A stretch of DNA of 64,000 nt from Saccharothrix sp. NRRL B-16348 (GTDB lineage: Bacteria > Actinomycetota > Actinomycetes > Mycobacteriales > Pseudonocardiaceae). The stretch spans positions 1 through 64,000 of the forward strand of contig NZ_LGED01000114.1 of NCBI RefSeq assembly GCF_001280085.1, in the 5' to 3' direction. How positions within the stretch are numbered: the first letter of the stretch is position 1; each line of letters starts with the position of its first letter. Positions 7,245 to 17,263 of this stretch are shown here, piece after piece. The position numbers were made by a program, and so were the translations under genes. A model generated the notes under the pieces. That model was not told the DNA's origin and did not search any database. It saw only the letters and a program-made list of their open reading frames with translations.

Positions 7245-9175
7245 GCAGCTACCGGTACGGCCGGTACGTCGACGGGCCCGACCCGCTCGCCCCGCCGACC
7301 GACCTGCGCGCGGCCATGGACGAACTCGGCCGCGACGTCATGGAGGGCGCGTCACCCGCCTCGGCGCTGCGCGAGCTGCTGCGCCGGGGCCTGCCCGGCA
7401 CCCGCGGCCTGGACGACCTGACCGCCCGGCTGTGGCAGAAGCGCGCCGCCCTCACCCGCCGCCACCGCCTGGACGGCACGCTGCAGGAGATCCAGCGGCT
7501 GCTGGAGGAGGCGTTGGCCGCCGAACGGGCCGCGCTGTTCCCCGACCCGGACGACGAGGCCCGGTTCCGTGAGGCCCAGCTGGACGCGCTGCCGCAGTCG
7601 ACCGCGGCGGCCGTGAGCGAGCTGGCCGAGTACGACTGGCGCTCGCCGCAGGCCCGCCAGTCCTACGAGGAGATCCGCAACCTGCTCGGCCGCGAGCTGA
7701 TGGACCAGCGGTTCCAGGGCATGAAGCAGGCCATGGAGAACGTCCGCCCCGAGGACGTCCAGCGCATCCAGGCCATGCTCAGCGACCTCAACGACCTCCT
7801 CGCCGCGCACGCCTCCGGCGAGGACACGGGTGAGCGGTTCGAGCAGTTCATGCGTCAGCACGGCGAGTTCTTCCCGGAGAACCCGAAGTCGGTCGACGAG
7901 CTGGTCGACGCGCTGGCCGCCCGCTCCGCCGCCGCGCAGCGCATGATGAACTCGATGTCCGACGAGCAGCGCGAGCAGCTGTCGGCGTTGTCGCAGCAGG
8001 CGTTCGGCAACTCGGGCGTCGGTGCGCAGCTGTCCCAGCTGGACGCCCTGCTGCAGGGGCTGCGGCCCGGCGAGGACTGGAACGGCTCGGCGCGGTTCCG
8101 CGGCGACAACCCGCTGGGCCTCGGCGAGGGCGCGCAGGCGATGGCGGACCTGGCGGAGATGGACGCGCTGGCCGAGCAGCTCTCGCAGGGCTACCCCGGC
8201 GCGCGGCTGGAGGACATCGACCTGGAGGCGCTGGTCCGGCAGCTCGGCGACGAGGCGGGCGTGGACGCGCGGCGGCTGGCCGAGCTGGAACGCGAGCTGC
8301 GGTCGCAGAACCTGCTGGAACGCGCGCCGGACGGCTCGCTGCGGTTGACGCCGAAGGCGTTGCGGCGGTTGGGCGAGACGGCGTTGCGCGGCGTGCTCGA
8401 CAGCGCCCGCGAGCAGGGTCAGCGGGACAACTCGTCCGCCGGCGCGGCCGGTGAGCTGATCGGGTCGACGCGGCCGTGGCAGTTCGGCGACACCGAGCCG
8501 TGGAACGTGCCGCGGACCGTCACGAACGCGGTGCTGCGGTCGGCGGGCGGCCCGGTCCGACTGGACGTGGTCGACGTGGAGGTCAGCGAGACCGAGCAGC
8601 GGTCACGCGCGGTGGTCGCGTTGTGCGTGGACACGTCCTGGTCGATGGTGCAGGACGGCCGGTGGGTGCCGATGAAGCGCACCGCGCTGGCGTTGCACCA
8701 CCTGGTGCGGACCCGGTTCCGCACCGACGCGCTGGAGCTGATCACGTTCGGCCGGCACGCGGAGACCGTCGACATCGGGCAGCTCACCGCGTTGGAAGGG
8801 GTGTGGGAGCAGGGCACGAACCTGCACCACGCGCTGCTGCTGGCCGGTCGGCACGTCCGCAAGCACCCCGACGCGCAGCCCGTGGTGCTGGTGGTCACCG
8901 ACGGTGAGCCGACCGCGCACCTGGAGGCGACCGGCGACGCCGAGTTCCACTACCCGCCGCTGGACCGGACCATCGGCAAGACCCTGGTCGAGGTGGACGC
9001 CCTGGCCCGCCTCGGCGCGTCGATCACGGTGTTCCGGCTGGGCGACGACCCGCGGCTGACCAGGTTCGTCGACGCGGTGGCCCGGCGGTCCGGCGGCCGG
9101 GTCGTCGCACCGGGCGAGGACGGCCTGGGCGCGGCCGTGGTCAGCGACTACCTGAGGTCGCGCAAGCGCCGCTGA
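7241..9175 (+). CDS. VWA-domain protein paired with the MoxR-type ATPase
   Basis: 644 residues. The first 420 or so are helical, acidic and Gln-rich, with repeated stretches such as DVQRIQAMLSDLNDLLAAH. The C-terminal 220 form a von Willebrand A domain with a MIDAS-like CVDTSWSMVQDG, a later TNLHHAL and VVTDGEPTAH. The ATG overlaps the upstream stop (ATGA), so the pair is a translationally coupled two-gene operon. The layout resembles CoxE/ChlD-type partners of MoxR ATPases. There is no signal peptide or membrane segment, so action in the cytoplasm is expected. The complex they remodel is not evident from neighbours. Confidence 0.85.
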   Translation: MSSYRYGRYVDGPDPLAPPTDLRAAMDELGRDVMEGASPASALRELLRRGLPGTRGLDDLTARLWQKRAALTRRHRLDGTLQEIQRLLEEALAAERAALFPDPDDEARFREAQLDALPQSTAAAVSELAEYDWRSPQARQSYEEIRNLLGRELMDQRFQGMKQAMENVRPEDVQRIQAMLSDLNDLLAAHASGEDTGERFEQFMRQHGEFFPENPKSVDELVDALAARSAAAQRMMNSMSDEQREQLSALSQQAFGNSGVGAQLSQLDALLQGLRPGEDWNGSARFRGDNPLGLGEGAQAMADLAEMDALAEQLSQGYPGARLEDIDLEALVRQLGDEAGVDARRLAELERELRSQNLLERAPDGSLRLTPKALRRLGETALRGVLDSAREQGQRDNSSAGAAGELIGSTRPWQFGDTEPWNVPRTVTNAVLRSAGGPVRLDVVDVEVSETEQRSRAVVALCVDTSWSMVQDGRWVPMKRTALALHHLVRTRFRTDALELITFGRHAETVDIGQLTALEGVWEQGTNLHHALLLAGRHVRKHPDAQPVVLVVTDGEPTAHLEATGDAEFHYPPLDRTIGKTLVEVDALARLGASITVFRLGDDPRLTRFVDAVARRSGGRVVAPGEDGLGAAVVSDYLRSRKRR

Positions 9176-9180
9176 ACGGG

Positions 9181-9216
9181 GAGGTGGCGCGTCCCCGGCC
9201 GGGTCCGCGCCACCTC
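9181..9216. terminator. Bidirectional terminator between convergent genes
   Basis: GAGGTGGCGCG pairs perfectly with CGCGCCACCTC around a 14-nt loop that itself contains CCCCGGCCGGG. It lies between the stop of the VWA gene and the stop of the oppositely oriented peptidase gene and can serve both. Confidence 0.8.
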
Positions 9217-9220
9217 GACG

Positions 9221-10405
9221 TCACATCACGTGCGGGAACGCGCCCCACGAACTGCCGATCTGCCGGGCGGTCGACCCCGACAGCGTGAGGTCGTTGTTCG
9301 GGTAGTACCAGAGGTCGCCTTCGGCGTTGACCCCCAGCACGTCCGCGTGCCCGTCGCCGCTGAAGTCGGACGCGACGACCTGCTGGAACGCGCCCCAGCC
9401 GTGCCCGATCTGCTTCGGCGTGGAGAGCGCGAGCTTGGTGTTGGGGTAGTAGAGCAGGTCGCCATCCGCGTTGACCCCGAGCACGTCGGCGTGTCCGTCG
9501 CCGCTGAAGTCGGCGGCCATGACGTGCTTGAACCCGCTCCAGCCGTGTCCGATCTGCTTGGGTGCCGAGAGCGCCAGGTCGTTGTTGGGGTAGTAGAGCA
9601 AGTCGCCTTCGGCGTTCACGCCGAGCACGTCGGCGTGCCCGTCACCGCTGAAGTCCGCGGACACAACCTGCTGGAACCCGCCCCAGCCGTGCCCGATCTC
9701 CTTGGGCGTGGAGAGCGCGAGCCTGTTGTTGGGGTAGTAGAGCAGCTCACCGGCGGCGGTGACACCCAGCACGTCGGAATGGCCGTCACCGCTGAAGTCC
9801 GACACCCGTTCGAGGTCGGTCTCCTCCTGGCAGTTGCGGCTGGTGACGTTGCGCCAGGTGCGCGACGCCCCGGTGTGGGTCACCCCGTCGAACGATGCCG
9901 CCACGCGTTCCGCGCCGGCGAACCCCCAGGTGGCGCTGCCGTCGCCGTTCGCGTCGAAACCCTGCTCGTAGTGCAGGTGCGGGTGGCCGTTGGAGGTCGG
10001 GCCGCTCTTGCCGACCCGTCCGATCAGCTGACCCCGCGCGACCCGTGCGCCGACCGCGACCGCGCGCGAGTCCAGGTGCAGGTAGGTGGTGAAGTGGCCG
10101 CCGCCGTGGTTGATCTGGATCATGTGGCCGGCGTTGTCGTGGTAGGTGGACTTGTTCACCGTGCCGGCCGCCGGCGCGAGCAGCGCCGCGCCCAGGGTGC
10201 CGACCTGGTCAGGCTCTCGCACCATGTCCAGCGCGGGACTGTGCGCCCAGGTGTCCAGCCGCCACTGCTGCCCGCACTCGAACGGCAGCTGGAACGACGG
10301 CGCCGCCTGCGCCGGTGACGCGGACACGACGGACGCCAGTCCGACCGCGGTGACCAGCCAGGCACTGGCGACGGCACGGAACCGTGCCGTTCTGCCACGT
10401 AACAT
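9221..10405 (-). CDS. Secreted M23 peptidase with VCBS/FG-GAP repeats
   Basis: A 394-residue exported protein. A signal peptide (VASAWLVTAVGLASVVSA, cleavage near SPAQA-AP) is followed by an M23-type metallopeptidase domain: HSPALDM carries the first ligands, GNAGHM and YLHLDSRAVAVGARV fill the core and HPHLHYE is the HxH motif. The C-terminal half is four near-identical units of about 49 residues (DFSGDGHADVLGV then LLYYPNN then PKQIGHGW), i.e. VCBS/FG-GAP calcium-binding blades. I start at ATG 10405, behind a GGGAGG site; the frame extends 37 codons further upstream but the signal peptide then would not be N-terminal. M23 enzymes cut peptidoglycan cross-bridges; the repeats may bind a wall or target surface. 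Confidence 0.88.
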   Translation of the reverse strand: MLRGRTARFRAVASAWLVTAVGLASVVSASPAQAAPSFQLPFECGQQWRLDTWAHSPALDMVREPDQVGTLGAALLAPAAGTVNKSTYHDNAGHMIQINHGGGHFTTYLHLDSRAVAVGARVARGQLIGRVGKSGPTSNGHPHLHYEQGFDANGDGSATWGFAGAERVAASFDGVTHTGASRTWRNVTSRNCQEETDLERVSDFSGDGHSDVLGVTAAGELLYYPNNRLALSTPKEIGHGWGGFQQVVSADFSGDGHADVLGVNAEGDLLYYPNNDLALSAPKQIGHGWSGFKHVMAADFSGDGHADVLGVNADGDLLYYPNTKLALSTPKQIGHGWGAFQQVVASDFSGDGHADVLGVNAEGDLWYYPNNDLTLSGSTARQIGSSWGAFPHVM

Positions 10406-10532
10406 ACGAGGTCCCTCCCCAATGGTCGTGATGTGCGGCAAGCCGGTACGTCCGGCAGCAACACCACGGTAGGAAGGCGACCACGGCTCGACTATCAGGC
10501 GAACGCCCGACAGCACCGCCGGCGGCGTCGGC

Positions 10533-12308
10533 TCAGTCGCGCTGGTCCTTCGTGTCGCGTTCCCGGTCGGTGGAGGCGAGGGCCGTCTCCGTCGTGTCGT
10601 CCGGCGGCACGCGGTGCTTGCCCGGCCTGGTGAGCGAGAAGTGCGACTCGTCGCGCATCCGCTCCACCATGTGCGGGTAGTGCAGCTCGAACGCCGGCCG
10701 CTCGGACCGGATCCGCGGCAGCTCGGTGAAGTTGTGCCGCGGCGGCGGGCACGTCGTCGCCCATTCGAGGGAGTTGCCGAAGCCCCACGGGTCGTCGCGC
10801 TCGGCCGGGTCGCCGAACCGGTAGCTGCGCAGCACGTTCCACACGAACGGCAGCACGGACGCGCCCAGCAGGAACGCCCCGATCGTGGAGATCGTGTTCA
10901 TCAGGGTGAAGCCGTCGCTGGGCAGGTAGTCGGCGTACCGGCGGGGCATGCCGATGTTGCCGAGCCAGTGCTGGATCAGGAACGTGCCGTGGAAGCCCAG
11001 GAACGTGGTCCAGAAGTGGAGCTTGCCCAGCGGCTCGTCCAGCATCCGCCCGGTCATCTTGGGGAACCAGAAGTACAGGCCCGCGTAGGTCGCGAACACG
11101 ATCGTGCCGAACAGGACGTAGTGGAAGTGGGCGACCACGAAGTACGTGTCGGTGACGTGGAAGTCCAGCGGCGGCGAGGCGAGGATGATGCCGGTCAGCC
11201 CGCCGAGCAGGAACGTGACGAGGAACCCGATGCTGAACAGCATCGGCGTCTCCATCGTGATGGACCCCTTCCACATGGTGCCGATCCAGTTGAAGAACTT
11301 GATGCCCGTCGGCACCGCGATCAGGAACGTCATCAGCGAGAAGAACGGCAGCAGCACCGCTCCGGTGGCGAACATGTGGTGCGCCCACACCGCCACCGAC
11401 AGCGCCGCGATGGCGAACGTGGCGAAGACCAGTCCTTTGTAGCCGAACAGCGGTTTCCGGCTGAACACCGGGAAGATCTCGCTGACGATGCCGAAGAACG
11501 GCAGCGCGACGATGTACACCTCGGGGTGGCCGAAGAACCAGAACAGGTGCTGCCACAGGATCACGCCGCCGTTGGCGGGGTCGAACACGTGCGCGCCGAG
11601 GTGCCGGTCGGCGGCCAGGCCCATCAACGCGGCGGTGAGGATCGGGAACGCCAGCAGGATCAGGATGCTGGTGACGAAGATGTTCCAGGTGAAGATCGGC
11701 ATCCGGAACATGGTCATGCCGGGCGCGCGCAGGCAGCACACCGTGGTCACCATGTTGACCCCGCCGAGGATCGTGCCGAGGCCGGACACCGCCAGGCCCA
11801 TGATCCACAGGTCGGGTCCGATGCCGGGCGCGTGCACGGCGCTGCTCAACGGCGTGTAGGCGGTCCAGCCGAAGTCCGCCGCGCCGCCGGGCGTGAGGAA
11901 CCCGGCCATCACGGTCAGCCCGCCGAACAGGAACAGCCAGTAGGAGAACGCGTTGAGCCGCGGGAACGCCACGTCCGGCGCGCCGATCTGCAACGGCAGG
12001 ATGTAGTTGGCGAACCCGAACAGGATCGGCGTCGCGTACAGCAGCAGCATGATCGTGCCGTGCATGGTGAACAGCTGGTTGTACTGCTCGTTGGACAGGA
12101 ACTGCAGCCCCGGCCGGGCCAGCTCGCCCCGGATGAGCAGCGCCATCACGCCGCCGACCATGAAGAACATGAACGACGTGGCCAGGTAGAGCAGCCCGAT
12201 CTGCTTCGGGTCGGTCGTGCGGAGCAGCCCCAGCAGCACCGAGCCCTTGGACCGTCGTCGGGCCGCACCGGGGTGGGTGATCACCGGTTCCGGCTTGAGC
12301 GCGGTCAT
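10533..12308 (-). CDS. ctaD: Cytochrome c oxidase subunit I (aa3-type)
   Basis: 591-residue haem-copper oxidase subunit I, the catalytic core that reduces O2 and pumps protons in the plasma membrane. Twelve or more hydrophobic helices are visible. The segment [10 protein letters not shown] carries the CuB histidine and the tyrosine to which it is cross-linked, and [24 protein letters not shown] and [10 protein letters not shown] carry further conserved elements including the haem-ligand HFH. The ATG at 12308 follows GGGAGGCGGC; an ATG 66 bp upstream lacks a site. The last 40 residues are hydrophilic, as in other actinobacterial CtaD proteins. No other oxidase subunit genes are adjacent; dispersed ctaD is common in actinobacteria. 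Confidence 0.95.
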   Translation of the reverse strand: MTALKPEPVITHPGAARRRSKGSVLLGLLRTTDPKQIGLLYLATSFMFFMVGGVMALLIRGELARPGLQFLSNEQYNQLFTMHGTIMLLLYATPILFGFANYILPLQIGAPDVAFPRLNAFSYWLFLFGGLTVMAGFLTPGGAADFGWTAYTPLSSAVHAPGIGPDLWIMGLAVSGLGTILGGVNMVTTVCCLRAPGMTMFRMPIFTWNIFVTSILILLAFPILTAALMGLAADRHLGAHVFDPANGGVILWQHLFWFFGHPEVYIVALPFFGIVSEIFPVFSRKPLFGYKGLVFATFAIAALSVAVWAHHMFATGAVLLPFFSLMTFLIAVPTGIKFFNWIGTMWKGSITMETPMLFSIGFLVTFLLGGLTGIILASPPLDFHVTDTYFVVAHFHYVLFGTIVFATYAGLYFWFPKMTGRMLDEPLGKLHFWTTFLGFHGTFLIQHWLGNIGMPRRYADYLPSDGFTLMNTISTIGAFLLGASVLPFVWNVLRSYRFGDPAERDDPWGFGNSLEWATTCPPPRHNFTELPRIRSERPAFELHYPHMVERMRDESHFSLTRPGKHRVPPDDTTETALASTDRERDTKDQRD

Positions 12309-12378
12309 GCCGCCTCCCTCGTCCTGACGACGTGAGCCAGCCCACATCGTCCCCCGGTCCGCGGCACGGGGCAAACGC

Positions 12379-13167
12379 TCAGCCCTGCTTGGGGACCGTG
12401 ACCTGCTGTTCTATCGCGACTGACGCCCGTTCGAGGAAGCGGAGCAACTCGACCGGGAACGGCAGCACCAGGGTCGAGTTCTTCTCCGCCGCCACCTCGA
12501 CGATGGTCTGCAGCAGCCTGAGCTGCAACGCGGCGGGCGTGGCGGACATGGCCGCGGCGGCCTCGGACAGCTTCTTCGACGCCTGCAGCTCGCCGTCGGC
12601 GGTGATGATCCGCGCCCGCCGCTCCCGCTCCGCCTCGGCCTGCCGCGACATGGACCGCTTCATGCTCTCCGGCAGCGCCACGTCCTTGATCTCGACCCGG
12701 TCGATCTCGATGCCCCAGGACACCGCCGGGTTGTCGATCATCAGCTCCAGGCCCTGGTTGAGGCGCTCGCGGTTGGACAGCAGGTCGTCCAGCTCGCTCT
12801 TGCCGATGATCGAGCGCAACGACGTCTGCGCGACCTGGAGCATGGCGAACCGGTAGTCCTCGACGGTGACCACGGCGCGCACCGCGTCGACCACCTTGAA
12901 GTACACGACGGCGTCCACGCGCACGGTGACGTTGTCGCGGGTGATGCCGTCCTGCGCCGGGATGGGCTGGGTGACGATCTGCAGGTTCACCTTCCGCAGC
13001 CGGTCGATGCCCGGCACGACCATGGTCAACCCCGGTCCGCGCAGCACGGGCCGCACCTTGCCGAAGCGGAACACCAGGCCCTGCTCGTACTGCTTGACGA
13101 TGCGGGCGCTGCTCGCGAGGCCGAGCGCGAACAGGCCCAGAGCGCCGATGACGATGTCCAGGATCAT
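12379..13167 (-). CDS. SPFH/band-7 family protein (slipin)
   Basis: About 262 residues. An N-terminal membrane anchor ([17 protein letters not shown]) is followed directly by the SPFH domain: [34 protein letters not shown] and [21 protein letters not shown] charged helical segment rich in Glu/Arg ([20 protein letters not shown]) follows, with the usual slipin ending. Start at ATG 13167 because GGGAGA sits 8 nt upstream; ATG 13176 overlaps that site. Slipins oligomerise at membranes and organise lipid or protease microdomains. No NfeD-type protease gene, the common partner, is adjacent. It is divergent from mshC. Confidence 0.88.
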   Translation of the reverse strand: MILDIVIGALGLFALGLASSARIVKQYEQGLVFRFGKVRPVLRGPGLTMVVPGIDRLRKVNLQIVTQPIPAQDGITRDNVTVRVDAVVYFKVVDAVRAVVTVEDYRFAMLQVAQTSLRSIIGKSELDDLLSNRERLNQGLELMIDNPAVSWGIEIDRVEIKDVALPESMKRSMSRQAEAERERRARIITADGELQASKKLSEAAAAMSATPAALQLRLLQTIVEVAAEKNSTLVLPFPVELLRFLERASVAIEQQVTVPKQG

Positions 13168-13266
13168 CGCGACCATCTCCCAGGTCCCCTGGTCAGAGGG
13201 TACGCCCGCAGTCCCGCCGTGCGGACGTTTCGTCCCCGGTCCGACGCGCGAGTTAGGGTCGTTCAC

Positions 13267-14505
13267 ATGCAGACCTGGTCATCCACTCCTGTCCCGCGGG
13301 TAGCGGGAGAGCCGCGTCCGTTGCGGCTGTTCGACACCGCCGCCGGTGAGGTGCGCCCGACCGCCCCCGGCGCCACCGCCAGGCTGTACGTCTGCGGCAT
13401 CACCCCGTACGACGCGACGCACCTGGGTCACGCGGCCACCTACCTGGCGTTCGACCTGGTCCACCGGGTGTGGCTGGACAACGGCCACGACGTGCACTAC
13501 GTGCAGAACGTGACCGACATCGACGACCCGCTGCTGGAGCGGGCCGAGCGCGACCAGGACGACTGGGTGGTCCTCGGCATGCGGGAGACCGCGCTGTTCC
13601 GCGAGGACATGGTGGACCTGCGGGTGCTGCCGCCGCGCGACTACGTGGGCGCGGTCGACGCGATCCCCGAGGTGGTCGAGATCATCGGGAAGCTGCTCGC
13701 CGGTGGCTCCGCGTACCGGGTCGACGACGCCGAGTACCCGGACGTCTACTTCGACCACACGGCGACCGGGCGGTTCGGCTACGAGTCGAACTACGACTTG
13801 GAGACGATGGGCCGGTTCTTCGCCGAACGCGGCGGCGACCCGGACCGGCCGGGCAAGCGCCACCCGCTGGACGCCCTGCTGTGGCGTGCCGCCCGACCGG
13901 GTGAGCCGTCGTGGCCGTCGGAGCTCGGCCCCGGCAGGCCCGGCTGGCACATCGAGTGCAGCGCCATCGCGCTGAACCGGCTCGGCACGTCGTTCGACGT
14001 GCAGGGCGGCGGGTCCGACCTGATCTTCCCGCACCACGAGTTCTCCGCCGCGCACGCCGAGGCGGTGACCGGCGAGCACCCGTTCGCCCGGCACTACGTG
14101 CACGCGGGCATGATCGGCCTGGACGGCGAGAAGATGTCCAAGTCGCGCGGCAACCTGGTGTTCGTGTCCAAGCTCCGGGCGCAGAAGGTCGACCCGAACG
14201 CGGTGCGGCTGGCGTTGTTCGCGGGCCACTACCGCACCGACCGGCCGTGGAGCGACGGGCTGCTGGCCGAGGCCGAGGCGAGGCTGGCGAAGTGGCGGCT
14301 GGCCGCGGCCCTGCCGACGGGGCCGGGCGCGGACGCCACCGTGGCCCGCCTGCGCGACCACCTCAGCGACGACCTCGACACGCCCAAGGCGCTGGCGGCA
14401 CTGGACGCGTGGGCGACCGAGGCCCTGTCGACGGGCGGCTCGGACCACACGGGCCCGACCTTGTTCCGCACCGCGGCCGACGCGCTGCTCGGCGTGGAGG
14501 TCTGA
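13267..14505 (+). CDS. mshC: Mycothiol cysteine ligase
   Basis: 412 residues. MshC joins L-cysteine to glucosaminyl-inositol using ATP, the penultimate step of mycothiol synthesis in the cytoplasm. It is a class I tRNA-synthetase homologue derived from CysS. The HIGH-like [12 protein letters not shown] follows the zinc-site [16 protein letters not shown] and [12 protein letters not shown] carry further zinc and substrate residues. KMSKSRGN is the KMSKS loop. It lacks the C-terminal anticodon-binding region of a true CysRS, which distinguishes the two. ATG 13267 lies 7 nt after TAGGGT (13254-13259), a leaderless start. The gene marks the organism as a mycothiol producer, and its place next to PAC2 and metH remains is the conserved actinobacterial order. 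Confidence 0.95.
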   Translation: MQTWSSTPVPRVAGEPRPLRLFDTAAGEVRPTAPGATARLYVCGITPYDATHLGHAATYLAFDLVHRVWLDNGHDVHYVQNVTDIDDPLLERAERDQDDWVVLGMRETALFREDMVDLRVLPPRDYVGAVDAIPEVVEIIGKLLAGGSAYRVDDAEYPDVYFDHTATGRFGYESNYDLETMGRFFAERGGDPDRPGKRHPLDALLWRAARPGEPSWPSELGPGRPGWHIECSAIALNRLGTSFDVQGGGSDLIFPHHEFSAAHAEAVTGEHPFARHYVHAGMIGLDGEKMSKSRGNLVFVSKLRAQKVDPNAVRLALFAGHYRTDRPWSDGLLAEAEARLAKWRLAAALPTGPGADATVARLRDHLSDDLDTPKALAALDAWATEALSTGGSDHTGPTLFRTAADALLGVEV

Positions 14506-14612
14506 CCCTCCCGCAGGCTGCGGGCGCGTGCCTGGGCGGCATCCGTTCGGTCGGAGTCGCCCAGGACGTCCGCCGAAACCACCCCGGGTGGGCGGTGGTC
14601 GTCAACCCGGGA

Positions 14613-14642
14613 GCGGGGCCGCCTTCGCGAAGACGGCCCCGC
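14613..14642. terminator. Bidirectional terminator between mshC and subtilase
   Basis: GCGGGGCCG and CGGCCCCGC enclose a region that itself pairs (CTTCGCGAAG). The element stands between the convergent stops of mshC and the subtilase gene. Confidence 0.75.
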
Positions 14643-14656
14643 CGGTCACGTCAGGC

Positions 14657-16462
14657 TCAGACGTCGAGCGTCCAGCTGTTGATGTAGCCCGTGTCCAGGT
14701 ACGCCTGGTCGCGGACGCGCAGCTTCCAGGTGCCCGCGGCGGCCTCGGAGGAGGCGTTCACGGTGAAGGTGCGGTTGATGTTGTCGGTGCCGCCGCCGCT
14801 GCGGTTGTGCAGGTTGTAGACCGAGCCGTCCGGCGCGACCAGGTCCACGATCAGGTCACCGATGTAGGTGTGCACGATGTTGACCTGCACGCTCGTCGTC
14901 GCCGAGGCGTTGGCGGCGCAGGTCAGCGAGATCGGGCTGTTCACGTCGGAGTTGTCGCCGATCGTCACGTCGGTGCCGTTGGTGACCGCGTCGCAGCCGC
15001 CGCCGGTCGACGTGATCGACCACGAGAACGTGGCGGTGCCCTCGCGCGACGCCGAGTCGGTCGCGGTCACCGTCACCGAGGACGTGCCGGTGGTCGTCGG
15101 CGTGCCGCTGATCAGGCCCGAGGAGCTGATCGACAGGCCGGCGGGCAGGCCCGTGGCGGTGAACGCGTACGGCGCGGTGCCGCCGCTGGCGGACAGCTGC
15201 AGGCTGACCGCCGTGCCGACGACGGTCGACTGGTTGCCCGGGTTGGTCACGGCCGGGCCGCCGGGGGTCGACGTGCCGGTGAACAGCAGCTTGTTCGCCG
15301 AGCCGGTGCCCGGGCTGGTGATCTTGTCGGCGGTGGCGGCGGCGACGATCGCCGCGTTCACGGTCGGCGGGGTCGCGGCCGGGTTGGTCGCCAGGTACAG
15401 CGCGGCGGCGCCCGCCACGTGCGGCGACGCCATCGACGTTCCGCTGATCGTGTTGGTGGAGGTGTCGTTGGTCATCCACGCCGACGTGATGTTCTGGCCG
15501 GGCGCGAACAGGTCGGTGCAGGTGCCGAAGTTCGAGAACGAGGCGCGCGCGTCGGTGTTCGTGGACGCGTTCACGCTCAGCGCCTCGGCGACCCGCGCCG
15601 GGGAGTAGTTGCACGCGTTGGCGTTGGAGTTGCCCGACGCGACCGCGTACGTGACGCCCGAGGCGATGGAGTTGCGCACCGCGGTGTCCAGGGCGGTGTC
15701 GACGCCGCCGCCGAGCGACATGTTCGCGACCGCGGGCTTGACGGCGTTCTGGGTGACCCAGTTGACGCCGTTCACGACGCCCGCCGTGGTGCCGGAGCCG
15801 GCGCAGTTGAGCACCTTGACCGCGATCAGCTGCACGCCCTTGGCGACGCCGTGCGCGGTGCCGCCGACGGTGCCGGCGACGTGCGTGCCGTGGCCGTTGC
15901 AGTCGGTGTTGTTCGTGTCGACGGTGTTGGTGCCCCAGGTCGCCCGGCCGCCGAAGTCGGTGTGGGTCGTCCGGATGCCGGTGTCGATGATGTACGCCCG
16001 CACGTTGCTCGCGGTCGTGGAGTAGTTGTAGGCGTTGTCCAGCGGCAGGTTGCGCTGGTCGATGCGGTCGATGCCCCAGGACGGCGGGTTCGGCTGCACC
16101 GCGTCGATCGAGATCGGCAGGTCGGCCTGCACGAACGCCACCCGCGGGTCGGCGGCCAGGCGCCTGGCCTGTGCCGCGGACATGGTGGCGTGGAAGCCGT
16201 TGAGCGCGTGCTGCCAGGCCACGCGGACCTGGCCGCCGTACTTGTCGACCAGCGCGGACGCGGTCGACGCGGACGCGGACCTCGCCGACATCGAGTCGTT
16301 GAGGGCCACGACGTAGGAGCCGGGGACGGCGTCGGCGCGCTCCGCGCCGAGCACGTTGCCCTCGGCCGCCGCCACTCCGACGTTCGAGAAGGCCAGCGCG
16401 GCGGCCGACACGGCGGCCAGGCCGAGCACGGCCAGTCTTCTGGTGGTACGGGCGTCTCCCAT
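14657..16462 (-). CDS. Secreted subtilisin-like protease (S8) with Ig-like and P domains
   Basis: 601-residue exported serine protease. A signal peptide (LAVLGLAAVSAAALAF) precedes an I9-type propeptide (PGSYVVALNDSM to PRVAFVQADLPI) that folds and inhibits the enzyme. The catalytic triad is visible as Asp in YIIDTGIRTTHTDF, His in NGHGTHVAGTVGG and Ser in SGTSMASPHVAGA. After residue 400 comes a putative Ig-like (He_PIG) module (GTAPYAFTATGLPAGLS) and, at the C-terminus, a proprotein-convertase P domain (HTYIGDLIVDLVAPDGS, WKLRVRDQA) with an odd Cys pair. ATG 16462 follows GGGAGA. It is probably an extracellular nutrient or processing protease. The 185 bp upstream to 16647 contain no gene. 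Confidence 0.92.
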   Translation of the reverse strand: MGDARTTRRLAVLGLAAVSAAALAFSNVGVAAAEGNVLGAERADAVPGSYVVALNDSMSARSASASTASALVDKYGGQVRVAWQHALNGFHATMSAAQARRLAADPRVAFVQADLPISIDAVQPNPPSWGIDRIDQRNLPLDNAYNYSTTASNVRAYIIDTGIRTTHTDFGGRATWGTNTVDTNNTDCNGHGTHVAGTVGGTAHGVAKGVQLIAVKVLNCAGSGTTAGVVNGVNWVTQNAVKPAVANMSLGGGVDTALDTAVRNSIASGVTYAVASGNSNANACNYSPARVAEALSVNASTNTDARASFSNFGTCTDLFAPGQNITSAWMTNDTSTNTISGTSMASPHVAGAAALYLATNPAATPPTVNAAIVAAATADKITSPGTGSANKLLFTGTSTPGGPAVTNPGNQSTVVGTAVSLQLSASGGTAPYAFTATGLPAGLSISSSGLISGTPTTTGTSSVTVTATDSASREGTATFSWSITSTGGGCDAVTNGTDVTIGDNSDVNSPISLTCAANASATTSVQVNIVHTYIGDLIVDLVAPDGSVYNLHNRSGGGTDNINRTFTVNASSEAAAGTWKLRVRDQAYLDTGYINSWTLDV

Positions 16463-16647
16463 GGAGAGGTTCTCCCTTTTGGGCAGGGCTGCGCGGCCGT
16501 GCCGGGCGGGTGCGCCGGTCGGCCGTGCGATGCAGGGGATGGGACGTCCGCGCGAACGGGGTGGAGCGACCTGGTCACTTGAATGGTCGGGACAAAACCG
16601 GTCGCTCGTTAGCGCCGATAGTCGTAACTACGTCGAATCGGGACCGA

Positions 16648-17169
16648 TCAGGACGGCTCGGGGGACCGGTCGGCCGAGTCCGGTGCGCCCAGTCGCTCGT
16701 CCCGGTACGCCCGCCAGTGCTTGAGCATGTTCGGCAGCTCGGCGTGGAAGAACTCGAAGAACATGAGGGTCTCGGCGATCCGCTTGCCCGCGGGCGTGCC
16801 GGGGCCGAGCGCGCTGACGCCTTCCTTGAGCGGTCCGGTCATGCGGCGGAGCATCTCGTCACGGCGGAACAGCGCCTCGTACCAGAGGTCGTCGAGCACG
16901 CGGTAGATGTCGCGGCGCGTGCCCGTCTCCCGCTCCCGGCTCACCAGGCCGACCTGGGTGAGGTACCGGACCGCGCCGGAGATGGCGGCGGGGGAGACGC
17001 GCAGCAGCTCGGCCAGCTCGGCGGAGGTCATCTCGCCGGAGTCGGTGGCCAGCAGCGCGACGAACACCCGGGCGGGCATCCTGGCCATACCGGACTCGGT
17101 GAACACCGAGGAGAAGCGCTCGATGAAGCGCAGCACGGCCTGATCGTCACGCTCGTCCACCTGTGTCAC
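16648..17169 (-). CDS. MarR/GbsR-type transcriptional regulator
   Basis: About 173 residues with a winged helix-turn-helix: MTSAELAELLRVSPAAISGAVRYLTQVGLVSRE, followed by the wing (GTRRDIYRV) and a long helical dimerisation region. It is divergent from an ABC exporter operon and most likely represses it, as is typical of this arrangement. I start at GTG 17169 because an ATG at 17232 would place a plausible -10 box (TATAAA on this strand) inside the gene. TAACTT occurs twice, at 17224-17229 and 17251-17256, in the divergent promoter region. The second copy also serves as the exporter -10. The signal it senses is unknown, probably a small hydrophobic compound. Confidence 0.85.
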   Translation of the reverse strand: MTQVDERDDQAVLRFIERFSSVFTESGMARMPARVFVALLATDSGEMTSAELAELLRVSPAAISGAVRYLTQVGLVSRERETGTRRDIYRVLDDLWYEALFRRDEMLRRMTGPLKEGVSALGPGTPAGKRIAETLMFFEFFHAELPNMLKHWRAYRDERLGAPDSADRSPEPS

Positions 17170-17263
17170 CGCCGGATCATCCCTTCGAGGTCCACTGACC
17201 GGGGGGCAGTTTATACGCTTCCTTAACTTCATGACTTTGTGAAATCACTGTAACTTACCGGGC

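Noticed and set aside
10614..12335. A 573-codon frame antisense to ctaD
   Set aside because: Composition is His/Arg/Glu/Gln-rich with no domain; the oxidase subunit on the opposite strand is unambiguous.
14528..16582. A 684-codon open frame antisense to the subtilase gene
   Set aside because: Arg/Gly/Ala-rich, no motifs; produced by the third-position GC bias of the subtilase gene on the other strand, whose domains and catalytic triad are clear.
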